A DNA stretch of 64,000 nt from Actinomycetota bacterium (lineage in GTDB: Bacteria > Actinomycetota > Acidimicrobiia > Acidimicrobiales > Ilumatobacteraceae): assembly GCA_016870865.1 (NCBI GenBank), contig VGAC01000004.1:1-64000 (forward strand), given 5' to 3'. Positions 42,963-51,270 of this stretch are shown in pieces; positions within the stretch are counted from its first letter, which is position 1, and the number at the start of each line of letters is the position of its first letter. The notes under the pieces were generated by a model. The model had not been told where the DNA came from. It worked only from the letters and a program-made list of their open reading frames with translations, and made no database searches. A program made the position numbers and the translations under genes.

Positions 42963-44940
42963 AGATCTCGACGCGTGAGCCGACTTCGAAGACACGGTCC
43001 GTCGGCAGGTTGAAGAACCGCACTGCGCTGTCAGCGCCACGGTTCAACAGTACGAACAGATGCTCGGCAAGGGGGTTCATGCCGGGTGCCTTGCCTGCAA
43101 CGATGGACTCGCGCCCGATGAAGTAGGTGACTTGATCGTCATTGTATTCGAGGCCGGGATGATCGATTTGCCGCAAGGTTGCCGGAACGTTCGGCTCGTC
43201 CATGAAGCCGAAGCGCAACTGCACCTGAAACACACCCGGTGCAATCCTGGTGATCAGCGCGCGCTCGCCCGCGGGAACACGGGGTTCATCCGCAGTATCA
43301 ACCGAGACGATGAGCGTCGTCTTGTGCAGCACCTTGTTGTGCTCCAGGTTGTTGACGAGTGCCGGCGGGGCCTTGTCGCTGTCCTTGAACATGAAAATCG
43401 CCGTGCCATCGACGCGGGTCATCTCTTCGACATCGTCGAGGAACTTCCGGATGCCCACTTCACCGCGGTGGATCCGTTTGGCAACAAGCGAGCGCCCACG
43501 ACGCCACGTTTGCATCTGAACCATGAGGACGACACCGACCGCGAGTGCGAACCAACCACCGTGGGGGATCTTCACCATGTTCGCACCGAGGAATCCCGTC
43601 TCGATGAGCAGCATCGGCAAGCACACGACCATTGCCTTTGCATTGCTCCAACCCCAGCTGTCGGTGAGCACTCGGTAGAAGACGAGTGTCGTAATGGCCA
43701 TCGTCATGGTGACGGCGATGCCGTATGCCGCCGCCAGATTGCTGGTGGTCTGGAATCCGATCACCAGGCCGACACAACCGATCATGAGCAGCCAGTTCAC
43801 GAGGGGCACGTATATCTGCCCGTAATGCTTGCTCGAGGTGTGCACAACTTTTATGCGGGGGAGATAGTCCATTTGCACGGCCTGCGCCGTGAGCGAGAAC
43901 ACACCCGAGATGAGCGCCTGCGAGGCGATGATCGTGGCCATGGTGGCGAGGATCACGATCGGCAGCACGATCGACTCGGGCACCATCCGGAAGAACACGC
44001 TTTCGATGTCATCGGGACTCTTCAAGAGGAACGCACCCTGGCCCCAGTAGGTGAGCACGAGTGATGGCATCACCATGCCGTACCAGCCGAACATGATCGG
44101 CTTGCGACCGAAGTGACCCATGTCTGCGTACAGCGCCTCACCACCCGTCACGACGAGGAAAATCGACCCGAGTGAAAGAAATGCTTTTTTCGGTTCGTGG
44201 GTGAAGTACTTCACTGCGTGGTAGGGGTTGATGGACTGGACGATTCCGGGGTCGGGGATGATCTTCGAGAGGCCCACGATCGCAAGCGTCACAAACCACA
44301 GCATCATGACGGGTCCGAACACCCTGCCGACAGCCCCGGTGCCTCGGCGCTGCACGATGAACAAGCCGACAAGAATGATCACCGCAATTGGAACGACCCA
44401 GTCGGTGAACGACGTCGAGACCTCTTCTAAGCCTTCCACGGCGCTGAGAACCGAAATGGCGGGGGTGATGATTCCGTCTCCGTAGAGGAGGGCCGTGCCG
44501 AACACCCCGAGCGCCACGAGGAGGCCGGCCTTCTTGCCGGTCGAATTGCTGCGGCCGACGAGTGCCGTCAGCGCGAGGATCCCACCCTCGCCCTTGTTGT
44601 CGGCACGCATCACGAACATCAGGTACTTGACCGAAATAATGAGGATCAGTGCCCAGAACGCGAGCGAACAGGCGCCGAACACGTTGATGCGGTCGATTGT
44701 CATGACGTGCGACTCTTCGGTGAAGGTTTCTTTGAGCGAGTAGAGGGGACTCGTGCCGATGTCGCCGTAGACAACCCCCAACGCTCCGAGTGCAAGGGCG
44801 ACAGTGCCCGTCTGGTGGCCCGCACCGCCTTGTCGGTGGCCCCCACCTGTGGCCTCTCCGTCGGAGGTCAGGGCGTCCGGAGCCCGCACTTTCTTGGCTA
44901 GTTCGACGGATTCCTGTCCGGCTGTCTGGTCTGAGCCCAC
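42961..44940 (-). CDS. kup: Low-affinity potassium transporter Kup
   Basis: 659 residues of the KUP/HAK family, a proton-coupled K+ importer. A 45-residue hydrophilic N-terminus precedes twelve membrane helices; the signature GVVYGDIGTSPLYSLKE (about residues 56-72) opens helix 1 and GDGIITPAISVLSAVEG follows near 155. A cytoplasmic C-terminal domain of about 190 residues completes it. GTG 44940 is preceded by TAACCT 9 nt upstream. No other K+ gene is nearby. Confidence 0.95.
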   Translation of the reverse strand: MGSDQTAGQESVELAKKVRAPDALTSDGEATGGGHRQGGAGHQTGTVALALGALGVVYGDIGTSPLYSLKETFTEESHVMTIDRINVFGACSLAFWALILIISVKYLMFVMRADNKGEGGILALTALVGRSNSTGKKAGLLVALGVFGTALLYGDGIITPAISVLSAVEGLEEVSTSFTDWVVPIAVIILVGLFIVQRRGTGAVGRVFGPVMMLWFVTLAIVGLSKIIPDPGIVQSINPYHAVKYFTHEPKKAFLSLGSIFLVVTGGEALYADMGHFGRKPIMFGWYGMVMPSLVLTYWGQGAFLLKSPDDIESVFFRMVPESIVLPIVILATMATIIASQALISGVFSLTAQAVQMDYLPRIKVVHTSSKHYGQIYVPLVNWLLMIGCVGLVIGFQTTSNLAAAYGIAVTMTMAITTLVFYRVLTDSWGWSNAKAMVVCLPMLLIETGFLGANMVKIPHGGWFALAVGVVLMVQMQTWRRGRSLVAKRIHRGEVGIRKFLDDVEEMTRVDGTAIFMFKDSDKAPPALVNNLEHNKVLHKTTLIVSVDTADEPRVPAGERALITRIAPGVFQVQLRFGFMDEPNVPATLRQIDHPGLEYNDDQVTYFIGRESIVAGKAPGMNPLAEHLFVLLNRGADSAVRFFNLPTDRVFEVGSRVEI

Positions 44941-45356
44941 GAGTCACCGAGGTTACTCCGCTGGGGCTGAACCGACGCTGACCACGGCGCACCGCTGCAT
45001 GCCGCTCCGAGCCCACGCGGCCCCGCGCGGGAAGATCGAGTGCCCCCTTGGTTCGCTGCGCTCGACATGGTGAGCGGTGACGATCTCGCCCGCGGCCGTC
45101 TCATATCACCTCAGAGTTGTGATGCTCCGCGCTCAGGATCTGCTCGCAGCGGGGTTTCCCGGCGTTTTGTGGGATCGTCACGCAGGCCTCGGGTGACCGG
45201 GCGAACGTTTGGCCGTCGCCAGTCGGGGCCATGTCGGGAATCGATGGTGTCAGACGCGCCGCAATCCGGAGGCTGCGTGTTGCGCACGGCTCGATACGCG
45301 GTCATGATAGAGCGGTCGGACGCGTGATGTTCGACCCACAGACAAGGGGGTCGGCA
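44941..45356. other. Intergenic region between kup and the carotenoid oxygenase gene
   Basis: 416 bp with no credible gene. It holds the kup -10, an inverted repeat ATCAC-9-GTGAT (45105-45109 and 45119-45123), and on the plus strand a possible promoter TTGCGC (45280-45285)-17-CATGAT (45303-45308) for the carotenoid oxygenase gene. The ribosome site AAGGGGG (45344-45350) precedes ATG 45357. No riboswitch was recognised. Confidence 0.4.
44950..44955 (-). promoter_or_regulatory. -10 element of kup
   Basis: TAACCT on the minus strand is 9 nt from GTG 44940. Confidence 0.35.
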
Positions 45357-46727
45357 ATGACCGACGTGCTAGAGAGCAAGCAAGAGGGCGAACGCAAGCC
45401 GTGGTTCCTGACGGGCAATTATGCGCCGGTACCCAACGAGGTGACCGACTTCAATCTCAAAGTCACAGGTGCCATCCCGACGAGCCTCTCGGGCATGTAC
45501 CTACGCAACGGCTCGAACCCCAAGACCGGCTACACCGACCACTGGTTCTTTGGTGACGGGATGATCCACGGCGTCCGGCTCGAGGGTGGCGAGGCGAAGT
45601 GGTACCGCAACCGTTACGTGCGCTCGACGAAATACGAAAAGGGTCTCGAGGCAATGGACCCCGACTGCATGTTCGACCCGACTGCAAGTGCGGCCAACAC
45701 CCATGTTCTCGGTCACGCCGGCCGCATCTGGGCACTCGAAGAGGGTCATTTCCCGTGGGAACTTTCACCCGAGCTCGACACGATCGGCTGTGACGACTTC
45801 GGCGGCAAATTGACGACCGCATTCACCGCGCACCCCAAACTGTGTCCCGAAACGAACGAACTGCACTTCTTCGGCTACGCAGCGGTCGCGCCGTACGTCA
45901 CCTACCACGTACTCGACGCGAAGGGCCAGCTCGTTCACTCGGCTCCTATCACGACGCCAAAAGGCACGATGATGCACGACTTCATGATCACGCGCGACCA
46001 CGCGATTTTCATGGATCTTCCCGTGGTTTTTGATCTCGACAAAATTGCCCAGGGTCTGCCGCCAATCGGCTGGGACGATACCTACGGTGCGCGCATCGGC
46101 ATCATGCCCCGCATGGGCACCGACGCCGACATTCGTTGGTTCGAAGTCGATCCTTGTTACGTGTTCCATCCTTTCAACTCCTATGTCGAGGGTGACGAAG
46201 TCATCTGCGACGTCGGCCGTCATGCCACGATGTGGCGGAAGTCGATGGAAGACTTCGACCCGTCGTACTTGTGGCGATGGACGTTCAACCTAAAGACAGG
46301 GGTGGTTCGCGAACAGCAATACGACGACTGGGCGCACGGCTTCCCGCGTGTCGACGACCGCGTCATTGGTCTCAAGCACCGCTACGGCTGGGCGGCGTGC
46401 GCGCGTGATGCCAAGGTCGGTGCGATGGATTCGGCCGGTGTCGTCGCCAAGTACGACATGCGGGACGGCTCAAAGACGGTTCACGACTTCGGTGCCTACG
46501 CCCACCCGGGCGAGTTTGTCTTCGTACAGGACTCGGCCCAGGCCGCCGAGGACGAGGGCTATGCCATGGGCTTCGTCTACTACAGCGATACCGAAACATC
46601 GGAACTCGTCATCCTTGATGCATCTGACATGTCCAAGGCCCCCGTCGCGCGCGTCCACCTGCCACAGCGTGTGCCATTCGGGTTCCACGGCAGCTGGGTT
46701 GACGATTCCGTAGTCCCACCTCGTTGA
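45357..46727 (+). CDS. Carotenoid cleavage oxygenase (RPE65/CCO family)
   Basis: 456 residues. The four Fe(II)-binding histidines are visible in FTAHPKLCPET (about 160-170), MMHDFMITRDH (about 205-215), YVFHPFNSYVEGD (about 268-280) and VPFGFHGSWV at the C-terminus. Such non-heme iron enzymes cleave conjugated double bonds of carotenoids, apocarotenoids or stilbenes with O2. ATG 45357 with a purine-rich ribosome site 6 nt upstream is preferred to in-frame starts at 45231 and 45327. No carotenoid synthesis genes are adjacent, so the substrate is open. Confidence 0.9.
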   Translation: MTDVLESKQEGERKPWFLTGNYAPVPNEVTDFNLKVTGAIPTSLSGMYLRNGSNPKTGYTDHWFFGDGMIHGVRLEGGEAKWYRNRYVRSTKYEKGLEAMDPDCMFDPTASAANTHVLGHAGRIWALEEGHFPWELSPELDTIGCDDFGGKLTTAFTAHPKLCPETNELHFFGYAAVAPYVTYHVLDAKGQLVHSAPITTPKGTMMHDFMITRDHAIFMDLPVVFDLDKIAQGLPPIGWDDTYGARIGIMPRMGTDADIRWFEVDPCYVFHPFNSYVEGDEVICDVGRHATMWRKSMEDFDPSYLWRWTFNLKTGVVREQQYDDWAHGFPRVDDRVIGLKHRYGWAACARDAKVGAMDSAGVVAKYDMRDGSKTVHDFGAYAHPGEFVFVQDSAQAAEDEGYAMGFVYYSDTETSELVILDASDMSKAPVARVHLPQRVPFGFHGSWVDDSVVPPR

Positions 46728-46745
46728 ACTGCCACTTCGTCCGTT

Positions 46746-46770
46746 CCCGACGCGTCCGCGCCGCGTCGGG
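46746..46770 (+). terminator. Hairpin after the carotenoid oxygenase gene
   Basis: CCCGACGCG (46746-46754) and CGCGTCGGG (46762-46770) form a perfect 9-bp stem with a 7-nt loop, 18 nt after the stop. It lacks a U-tract. A second small hairpin, ATTTGC-GTT-GCAAAT, lies at 46785-46799. Confidence 0.6.
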
Positions 46771-46910
46771 GTCGGGCCACGATGATTTGCGTTGCAAATG
46801 TCGGGCAGTCGGTTGTCCCTGGTGGATGGAGTGACCCACCCGGCGGTGAGTGCGGACCCTAAACTCTCGCGGGTGAAAACCGTGGAATCAAGCGAACATG
46901 GGAGTCCGGC

Positions 46911-48014
46911 GTGAGCGCCACATCGATCGTGGTTTTGATCGTCGGAGCCGTTTCCCTGATACTCGGCGCCAATTGTCTCGTCAGTGGAGCCTCATCGATC
47001 GCAACCCGATTCGGTTTAGCGCCGGTCGTCATCGGCCTGACCGTCGTGGCGTTTGGAACGAGCGCCCCCGAGCTCGCGGTTTCGGTCAGCGGCGCCCTGT
47101 CGGGAAATGCCGACGTCGCACTTGGCAACGTGGTGGGCAGCAACACGTTCAACATCCTCCTGATTCTCGGACTATCTGCCGCGGTCAGCGGGCTATCGAT
47201 AACACAACGCCTGTTGAAATTCGACATTCCGCTTCTCATCGTTGTATCGGTGTTGGTGTATCTCCTGGCCCTCAACAATTTGATCGGTCGGCTCGAGGGA
47301 CTACTGCTGCTTGCGGGAATCTTCGCTTATGTCGCGTGGCTCGTGCGTGGGGCGACCAAAGACCGGAACCGAACGGTTGATGCGGAGCACGACGAGGCTG
47401 TCGGTGCCATTGAGCAGCGGGTGGCCGCCCGCCCACTCGCGTTCCAAGTGGGTCTCGTGATCGTTGGTCTTGTCATTCTGGTCATCGGGTCGCAGATGAT
47501 GGTTGGCGCGGCCACGGATATCGCGTCGGCGCTCGGTGTCAGCGACTTGGTCATTGGATTGACGGTTGTTGCGGGTGGCACTTCACTGCCCGAACTTGCG
47601 ACATCGGTCACGGCAGCCATCAAGGGCCAACGAGACATCGCCGTCGGCAACGTCGTGGGGTCGAACATTTTCAACCTGCTTGCTGTACTTGGTGCGTCAG
47701 CCGTCGTTTCTACAAACGGCATCGCGGTCAAAGACGAGGTGATTCGACTCGACTTCCCCGTGACCCTGGCAGCGGCGGTCGTTCTCCTGCCGATTTGCTG
47801 GAACGGCTTCATGATCAAGCGCTGGGAGGGGGCGATTTTGGTCGTCTCTTATGTTGCCTACCTCACTTATCTGGTGCTGGAGGCCGGTGATCAAGGAGCC
47901 CCTGACTTCTACCGTGCTGTATTGCTGATCTGTGTCCCATTGGTCCTGTTGATTTACGTGGTGGCAGGTATCTGGGGTTGGCGGGCACAACGAGCGAGCC
48001 AAAGCTCGAGATAA
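46911..48014 (+). CDS. Calcium/sodium (cation/proton) antiporter, CaxA/YrbG type
   Basis: 367 residues with about ten membrane helices in two inverted halves, each holding an alpha repeat: VVAFGTSAPELAVSV near residues 44-58 and VVAGGTSLPELATSV near 219-233. The glutamates in these repeats bind the transported cations. The central loop (about 145-170) is acidic and basic by turns. GTG 46911 is preceded by a GGGAG ribosome site and a leader of unknown length containing a -10-like TAAACT at 46860. Ion specificity (Ca, Na, K or H) cannot be told. Confidence 0.88.
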   Translation: MSATSIVVLIVGAVSLILGANCLVSGASSIATRFGLAPVVIGLTVVAFGTSAPELAVSVSGALSGNADVALGNVVGSNTFNILLILGLSAAVSGLSITQRLLKFDIPLLIVVSVLVYLLALNNLIGRLEGLLLLAGIFAYVAWLVRGATKDRNRTVDAEHDEAVGAIEQRVAARPLAFQVGLVIVGLVILVIGSQMMVGAATDIASALGVSDLVIGLTVVAGGTSLPELATSVTAAIKGQRDIAVGNVVGSNIFNLLAVLGASAVVSTNGIAVKDEVIRLDFPVTLAAAVVLLPICWNGFMIKRWEGAILVVSYVAYLTYLVLEAGDQGAPDFYRAVLLICVPLVLLIYVVAGIWGWRAQRASQSSR

Positions 48015-48327
48015 TCGGCCCCCCGGAAACCGGCGAGCAGATCGGTGGGACCGGCCGGTGGGAAGTCATGGAGCACCCGGACCAACGGGACGACATCGAT
48101 ACAAGAACATTTAACTTGTTCCAAAACAATTTCTGTTGGGCGGCAGGAAATTGAAAATATTCGAGAATTTGTTCCCAACTTTGGTGGCTCGACGACGTTC
48201 GGCGCATCGTTGACGGCCTGACAGTCGCACCACCGCAACGATGCAGTGCCCGGAGTTTCACATCGTAATCACGAGGGTGTTGTATGGAGTGTGCGCAACA
48301 GTAGGTGCTACTTGCGTGCAGATCTGA
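48015..48327. other. Intergenic region with AT-rich island next to tmRNA
   Basis: 313 bp between the convergent antiporter and tmRNA genes. Bases 48101-48180 are only 35% G+C (28 of 80 counted). An inverted repeat GAACA-7-TGTTC lies at 48105-48121. No integrase, attachment repeat or intact gene is present; short frames here read like shadows. The island may be a degraded insertion at the tmRNA 3' end or a transcription-end region. Confidence 0.4.
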
Positions 48328-48710
48328 TGGTGGAGCTGGGGGGAATCGAACCCCCGTCCATCAGGTGTTGAACGCTCGTGCTACGACCATTCCCAACTTC
48401 GAGGCTGACGCAACCTCACCGGCGGGTCGGCTGACCGGTTGCCCGGACAGCGGATCGTCTTTCCGATCGGCCAGCGCACTTTCGCGCTGTCAGCGTTCTT
48501 TCACGCCGTCATCCACCGCTTCTGTTGCCGGGCTGCGGTGAACTGGCCCCGTGCGGCCTCGCGGCTCACGAGTGCTCTCTGACACCCGACGAATCAGGCG
48601 GCGAGAGCGAATTGCTCGTTGGCAATTATGTTTTTGCCCCGTTTTTCGAGTCTGAGCAACTCGGGTCGCACGATCGCCCAGCGGACCTGCTGTCGAAACC
48701 TGTCAGCCCC
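48328..48710 (-). ncRNA. ssrA: Transfer-messenger RNA (tmRNA)
   Basis: A 383-nt one-piece tmRNA. The 5' end reads GGGGCTGACAGGTTTCGAC (from 48710) and the 3' end GTTCGATTCCCCCCAGCTCC then ACCA at 48328, so the T-arm, acceptor stem and encoded CCA are complete. The tag reading frame (48623-48594) starts at GCC and encodes ANEQFALAA followed by TGA; with the alanine carried by tmRNA the tag is AANEQFALAA. It rescues stalled ribosomes with SmpB, encoded 1.2 kb away. A -10-like TATACT lies 19 nt upstream of the mature 5' end. Confidence 0.95.
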
Positions 48711-48729
48711 GTTGTGTGAACGCCCTTTG

Positions 48730-48737
48730 AGTATAGG
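48730..48737. promoter_or_regulatory. Overlapping divergent -10 elements (ssrA/APH-like kinase)
   Basis: TATAGG (48732-48737, plus) is 6 nt from GTG 48744. TATACT (48735-48730, minus) would start the tmRNA precursor about 12 nt before its mature 5' end. The two hexamers share four bases. Confidence 0.5.
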
Positions 48738-48743
48738 GCGGGG

Positions 48744-49790
48744 GTGGACGATACCGTCGCGCCCGTGGGGGGCGAGTCCGCTTTTGTCGCACTGTCGAAG
48801 CGGGCACAGGTGTCGCGCATGCGTTCGGTGGCACTCGAGGCGTTGCGTGCTTTTCCCGTTTCGGTCGAACGGTTGACCCTGCTCGAGCACGGTTTCAACA
48901 CGACGTTTCGTATCGACACCACCGAGGGCACGAAGTTGGCGACGAGAATCAATGTCAATTCGCGCCGCTCGCCGGCCAACATTGCGGCTGAGTTGCAGTG
49001 GATCGACGCGCTGGCCCGGGACACCGATCTTGTTGTGGCTGCGCCGCTGCGCACCACCACGGGTGACCTGGTTGCCTGGGTTCACTCGCCCGACCTCGGT
49101 CGGGACTTGAGTGTTGCTGTGTTTGGTTGGTTGAACGGACGCGACCTGGGCGAAGCACCCACGCTTGAGCAGAGTCGCGCGGCAGGTGTGGCCATGGCGA
49201 AGCTGCACAACCATGCCGCGATGTGGCGACCGACGAACGGGGCGGAACTGTCACTGCTCCAAGACCCGTTCTGGACCTTCCCCGATCGGCTGTCACCGGA
49301 GAATCTGGGAATCGACGGCGACGACCTCGATGTTGTTCGCGCGATGGTTGACCGTGCAGCGTCGACGATGAAGCGGTTGTTCGCCGTGGGATCTCCGCAG
49401 CCCATTCATGCCGATCTACACAACTGGAACATGAAGTGGTACCGCGGACGGCTGTCGGTGTTCGACTTCGACGACAGCGGCACCGGCCTACCGATTCAAG
49501 ACCTCGCTGTTGCCACGTATTACCGCCGTCCCGAACACGACCACGTCGACGTGTTTTTTGAGGGGTACCAATCGGAGCGGTCTCTGCCGGAGTTCAACTC
49601 GGAAGATTTCGAGACTCTGGTGGCGCACCGCAACATGTTGTTGTTGAACGACCTGTTGGTGACGACGAATGCCGAGCACCGGGCGATCATTCCGAACTTC
49701 ACGCACAACACCGTGGTGAAGCTGCGTAACTTCCTCGACACCGGCGTCTACCGCCACGACCTCGACGCTTCCTGGCCGAAACATCCGTGA
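48744..49790 (+). CDS. Aminoglycoside phosphotransferase (APH)/choline kinase-like protein
   Basis: 348 residues with a kinase-like APH fold: catalytic loop PIHADLHNWNM near residue 223 and metal-binding VFDFDDSGTG near 241. The family phosphorylates small molecules (homoserine, choline, fructosamine, aminoglycosides); the HxDxxxxN order is intact so activity is expected. The substrate is unknown and a drug-resistance role is not implied. GTG 48744 has TATAGG 6 nt upstream. It is divergent from ssrA. Confidence 0.8.
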   Translation: MDDTVAPVGGESAFVALSKRAQVSRMRSVALEALRAFPVSVERLTLLEHGFNTTFRIDTTEGTKLATRINVNSRRSPANIAAELQWIDALARDTDLVVAAPLRTTTGDLVAWVHSPDLGRDLSVAVFGWLNGRDLGEAPTLEQSRAAGVAMAKLHNHAAMWRPTNGAELSLLQDPFWTFPDRLSPENLGIDGDDLDVVRAMVDRAASTMKRLFAVGSPQPIHADLHNWNMKWYRGRLSVFDFDDSGTGLPIQDLAVATYYRRPEHDHVDVFFEGYQSERSLPEFNSEDFETLVAHRNMLLLNDLLVTTNAEHRAIIPNFTHNTVVKLRNFLDTGVYRHDLDASWPKHP

Positions 49791-49885
49791 GGGAGTTCGG
49801 TTGCACCGGTCCCTCGGGGGCAATGACCGTCCCGGGACCCAGGATCGGGGCAGAGGCGTCGGTGTTTCGCGCCCCGTCGTCGCCG

Positions 49886-50356
49886 TCAGCGGCGGTTTCG
49901 CTGCGAGATTTCGCGCTGGATTTCCCGTTTCACGTCGCGCTCGGCGATGGCCCGGCGTTTGTCGCCCTTGGTGCGCCCCTGTGCGAGGGCAAGCTCGACC
50001 TTCACCTTGCCGTCCCTGAGAATCAATGACAGCGGGACGAGTGTCAAGCGGTCTTGCATGATGCGCTGGCGGAAGCGGCGGATCTCGCTCGAGTGCAGCA
50101 ACAACTTGCGTGCACGGTCGGGGTCGTGCGCGCCAGCACCAACGGCGAAGCGGTACGGCGCAATATGCACTCCCTCCAGCCACACCTCGCCATCGACGAT
50201 TCGTGCGTAGGCATCGGCCAATTGCACCTGGCCGGTGCGCAGACTCTTCACCTCGCTGCCGAGAAGCACGATTCCCGCCTCGACCACATCGATGACATTG
50301 AAGTCATGGCGTGCCTTGCGGTTGCTCGCGAGAACGGAGGTGCCTTTGGGTCTCAT
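49886..50356 (-). CDS. smpB: tmRNA-binding protein SmpB
   Basis: 156 residues. SmpB binds tmRNA and delivers it to stalled ribosomes. NRKARHDFNVIDVVEAGI (about 12-29), GSEVKSLRTGQVQLADAYAR (about 33-52) and the basic C-terminal tail RDVKREIQREISQRNRR are family features. ATG 50356 is used; the longer upstream frame is the iclR shadow. It lies one gene away from ssrA. In many actinobacteria it directly follows ftsX, an arrangement lost here. Confidence 0.95.
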   Translation of the reverse strand: MRPKGTSVLASNRKARHDFNVIDVVEAGIVLLGSEVKSLRTGQVQLADAYARIVDGEVWLEGVHIAPYRFAVGAGAHDPDRARKLLLHSSEIRRFRQRIMQDRLTLVPLSLILRDGKVKVELALAQGRTKGDKRRAIAERDVKREIQREISQRNRR

Positions 50357-50381
50357 GGTTTCGTCCCGTGGGATACGGGCC

Positions 50382-51167
50382 TCAGTGGATACCCAACGCC
50401 GCGATATCCAGCGCGGCGCGACGACAAAGGTCGGCCAGTTCCGCCATGCGGTCGGCGCCCCACCGCGTCGCGGGACCCTGAATACCAAGCGCAAATGTCG
50501 TCGATGAAGCGCCCGGGCCGAGCACGGGAACTGCAACTCCGTTGGCACCGTCGTATCGCTCGCCCTCGTTGGTTGCGTACCCCCGCTGGTGGACGGCATC
50601 CAGTTCGCGAATCATCGCCGCAGGCGACGTGATGGTGCGGTCGGTGAAGCGAGCAAGGTCACCGAGTTGCGAAACGAGCTCCTTGGCCGGTCTTGATGAG
50701 AAGGCGAGCAACGCCTTGCCCATCGCCGATGCATGGAGAAACAATTCCTTGCCGGCCAAATGATCGACGCGCAACGGTTGTGGCGAGTGCTCCTGCAGCA
50801 CCACCAATGCGGTCGTGCCATGCAGCGTTGCGAGACTTACGGATTCGTCGGTTTGTCGACACAGTGCACGAAGGATCGGCACCGCGCGCTCAAGACCCGC
50901 CGACGACAAGTAACCCTGGCCAAGCACGCCGGCGAACGGGCCGATCCGGTAGCGCTCGGTGGCCGTATCTTGTTCGACTAGGTGCTCGGTGGTGAGCGCG
51001 CGGAGAATGCGGTGCGTCGTGCTGGGGGACAGGCCCGTGATTTTGGCGATGGCGGCAAGTGGCAGGCCGTCCGAGGGCTGCGAGCCGTCGCCGTGGGGTT
51101 CGGCCAGGGTGCGCAGGATCGCCGCGGCCCGGGCCACCGACTGGACACCCCCGGGCTTCTCCGTCAT
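50382..51167 (-). CDS. IclR family transcriptional regulator
   Basis: 261 residues. An N-terminal winged helix (IAKITGLSPSTTHRILRALTTEHLVE, here shown only as its core LSPSTTHRILRAL near residue 50) is followed by an effector domain with RRGYATNEGERYDGANGVAVPV-type blocks near 190-210. IclR proteins usually control neighbouring catabolic or transport genes. It is divergent from the ABC transporter operon, whose promoter carries GGAAT/ATTCC repeats that suit IclR binding. Confidence 0.88.
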   Translation of the reverse strand: MTEKPGGVQSVARAAAILRTLAEPHGDGSQPSDGLPLAAIAKITGLSPSTTHRILRALTTEHLVEQDTATERYRIGPFAGVLGQGYLSSAGLERAVPILRALCRQTDESVSLATLHGTTALVVLQEHSPQPLRVDHLAGKELFLHASAMGKALLAFSSRPAKELVSQLGDLARFTDRTITSPAAMIRELDAVHQRGYATNEGERYDGANGVAVPVLGPGASSTTFALGIQGPATRWGADRMAELADLCRRAALDIAALGIH

Positions 51168-51203
51168 GCGCCCATGTTGGCAAACCCGACCGTGGGAGAA
51201 AAC

Positions 51204-51253
51204 TTGACTTCATCGGTCATATTTTGATGGAATACTATTCCGAATCACGGAAT
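51204..51253 (+). promoter_or_regulatory. Promoter and GGAAT/ATTCC operator of the ABC operon
   Basis: TTGACT (51204-51209) is followed by two overlapping perfect inverted repeats: GGAAT-ACT-ATTCC (51229-51241) and ATTCCG-AATCA-CGGAAT (51237-51253). They give three alternating half-sites directly before the ribosome site GGAG (51261-51264). Palindromes of the GGAAT-N-ATTCC type are typical IclR-family targets, so the divergent IclR is the likely ligand. The exact -10 is unclear; TACTAT at 51233-51238 lies in the operator. Confidence 0.55.
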
Positions 51254-51270
51254 AGCTATTGGAGACCGCC

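Noticed and set aside
44941-45110. Possible c-di-AMP (ydaO-type) riboswitch before kup, suggested by TAACCTCG near the start and a GAACCAAGGGGG stretch
   Set aside because: The TAACCT fits the recurring -10 element better, it lies too close to the start codon to be inside an aptamer, and the conserved ydaO core could not be traced.
47863-48261. 132-residue minus-strand frame across the antiporter 3' end and the AT-rich region
   Set aside because: It overlaps real coding sequence, has mixed low-complexity composition and no recognisable motif; treated as a shadow.
48328-48360. Attachment site for an integrated element at the ssrA 3' end
   Set aside because: No direct repeat of the tmRNA 3' sequence and no integrase gene are present in the window.
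48594-49214. 206-residue minus-strand frame ending in ANEQFALAA
   Set aside because: Only the last nine codons are real coding sequence, as the tmRNA tag; the rest is a shadow of the kinase gene and the tRNA-like part of ssrA.
48744-49790. Antibiotic-resistance aminoglycoside kinase
   Set aside because: The APH fold is shared by many metabolic kinases, and nothing in the context suggests resistance or mobility.
49808-49839. Terminator between the kinase gene and smpB (GGTCCC...GGGACC)
   Set aside because: Only 6 bp with a 20-nt loop and no U-tract; too weak to annotate.
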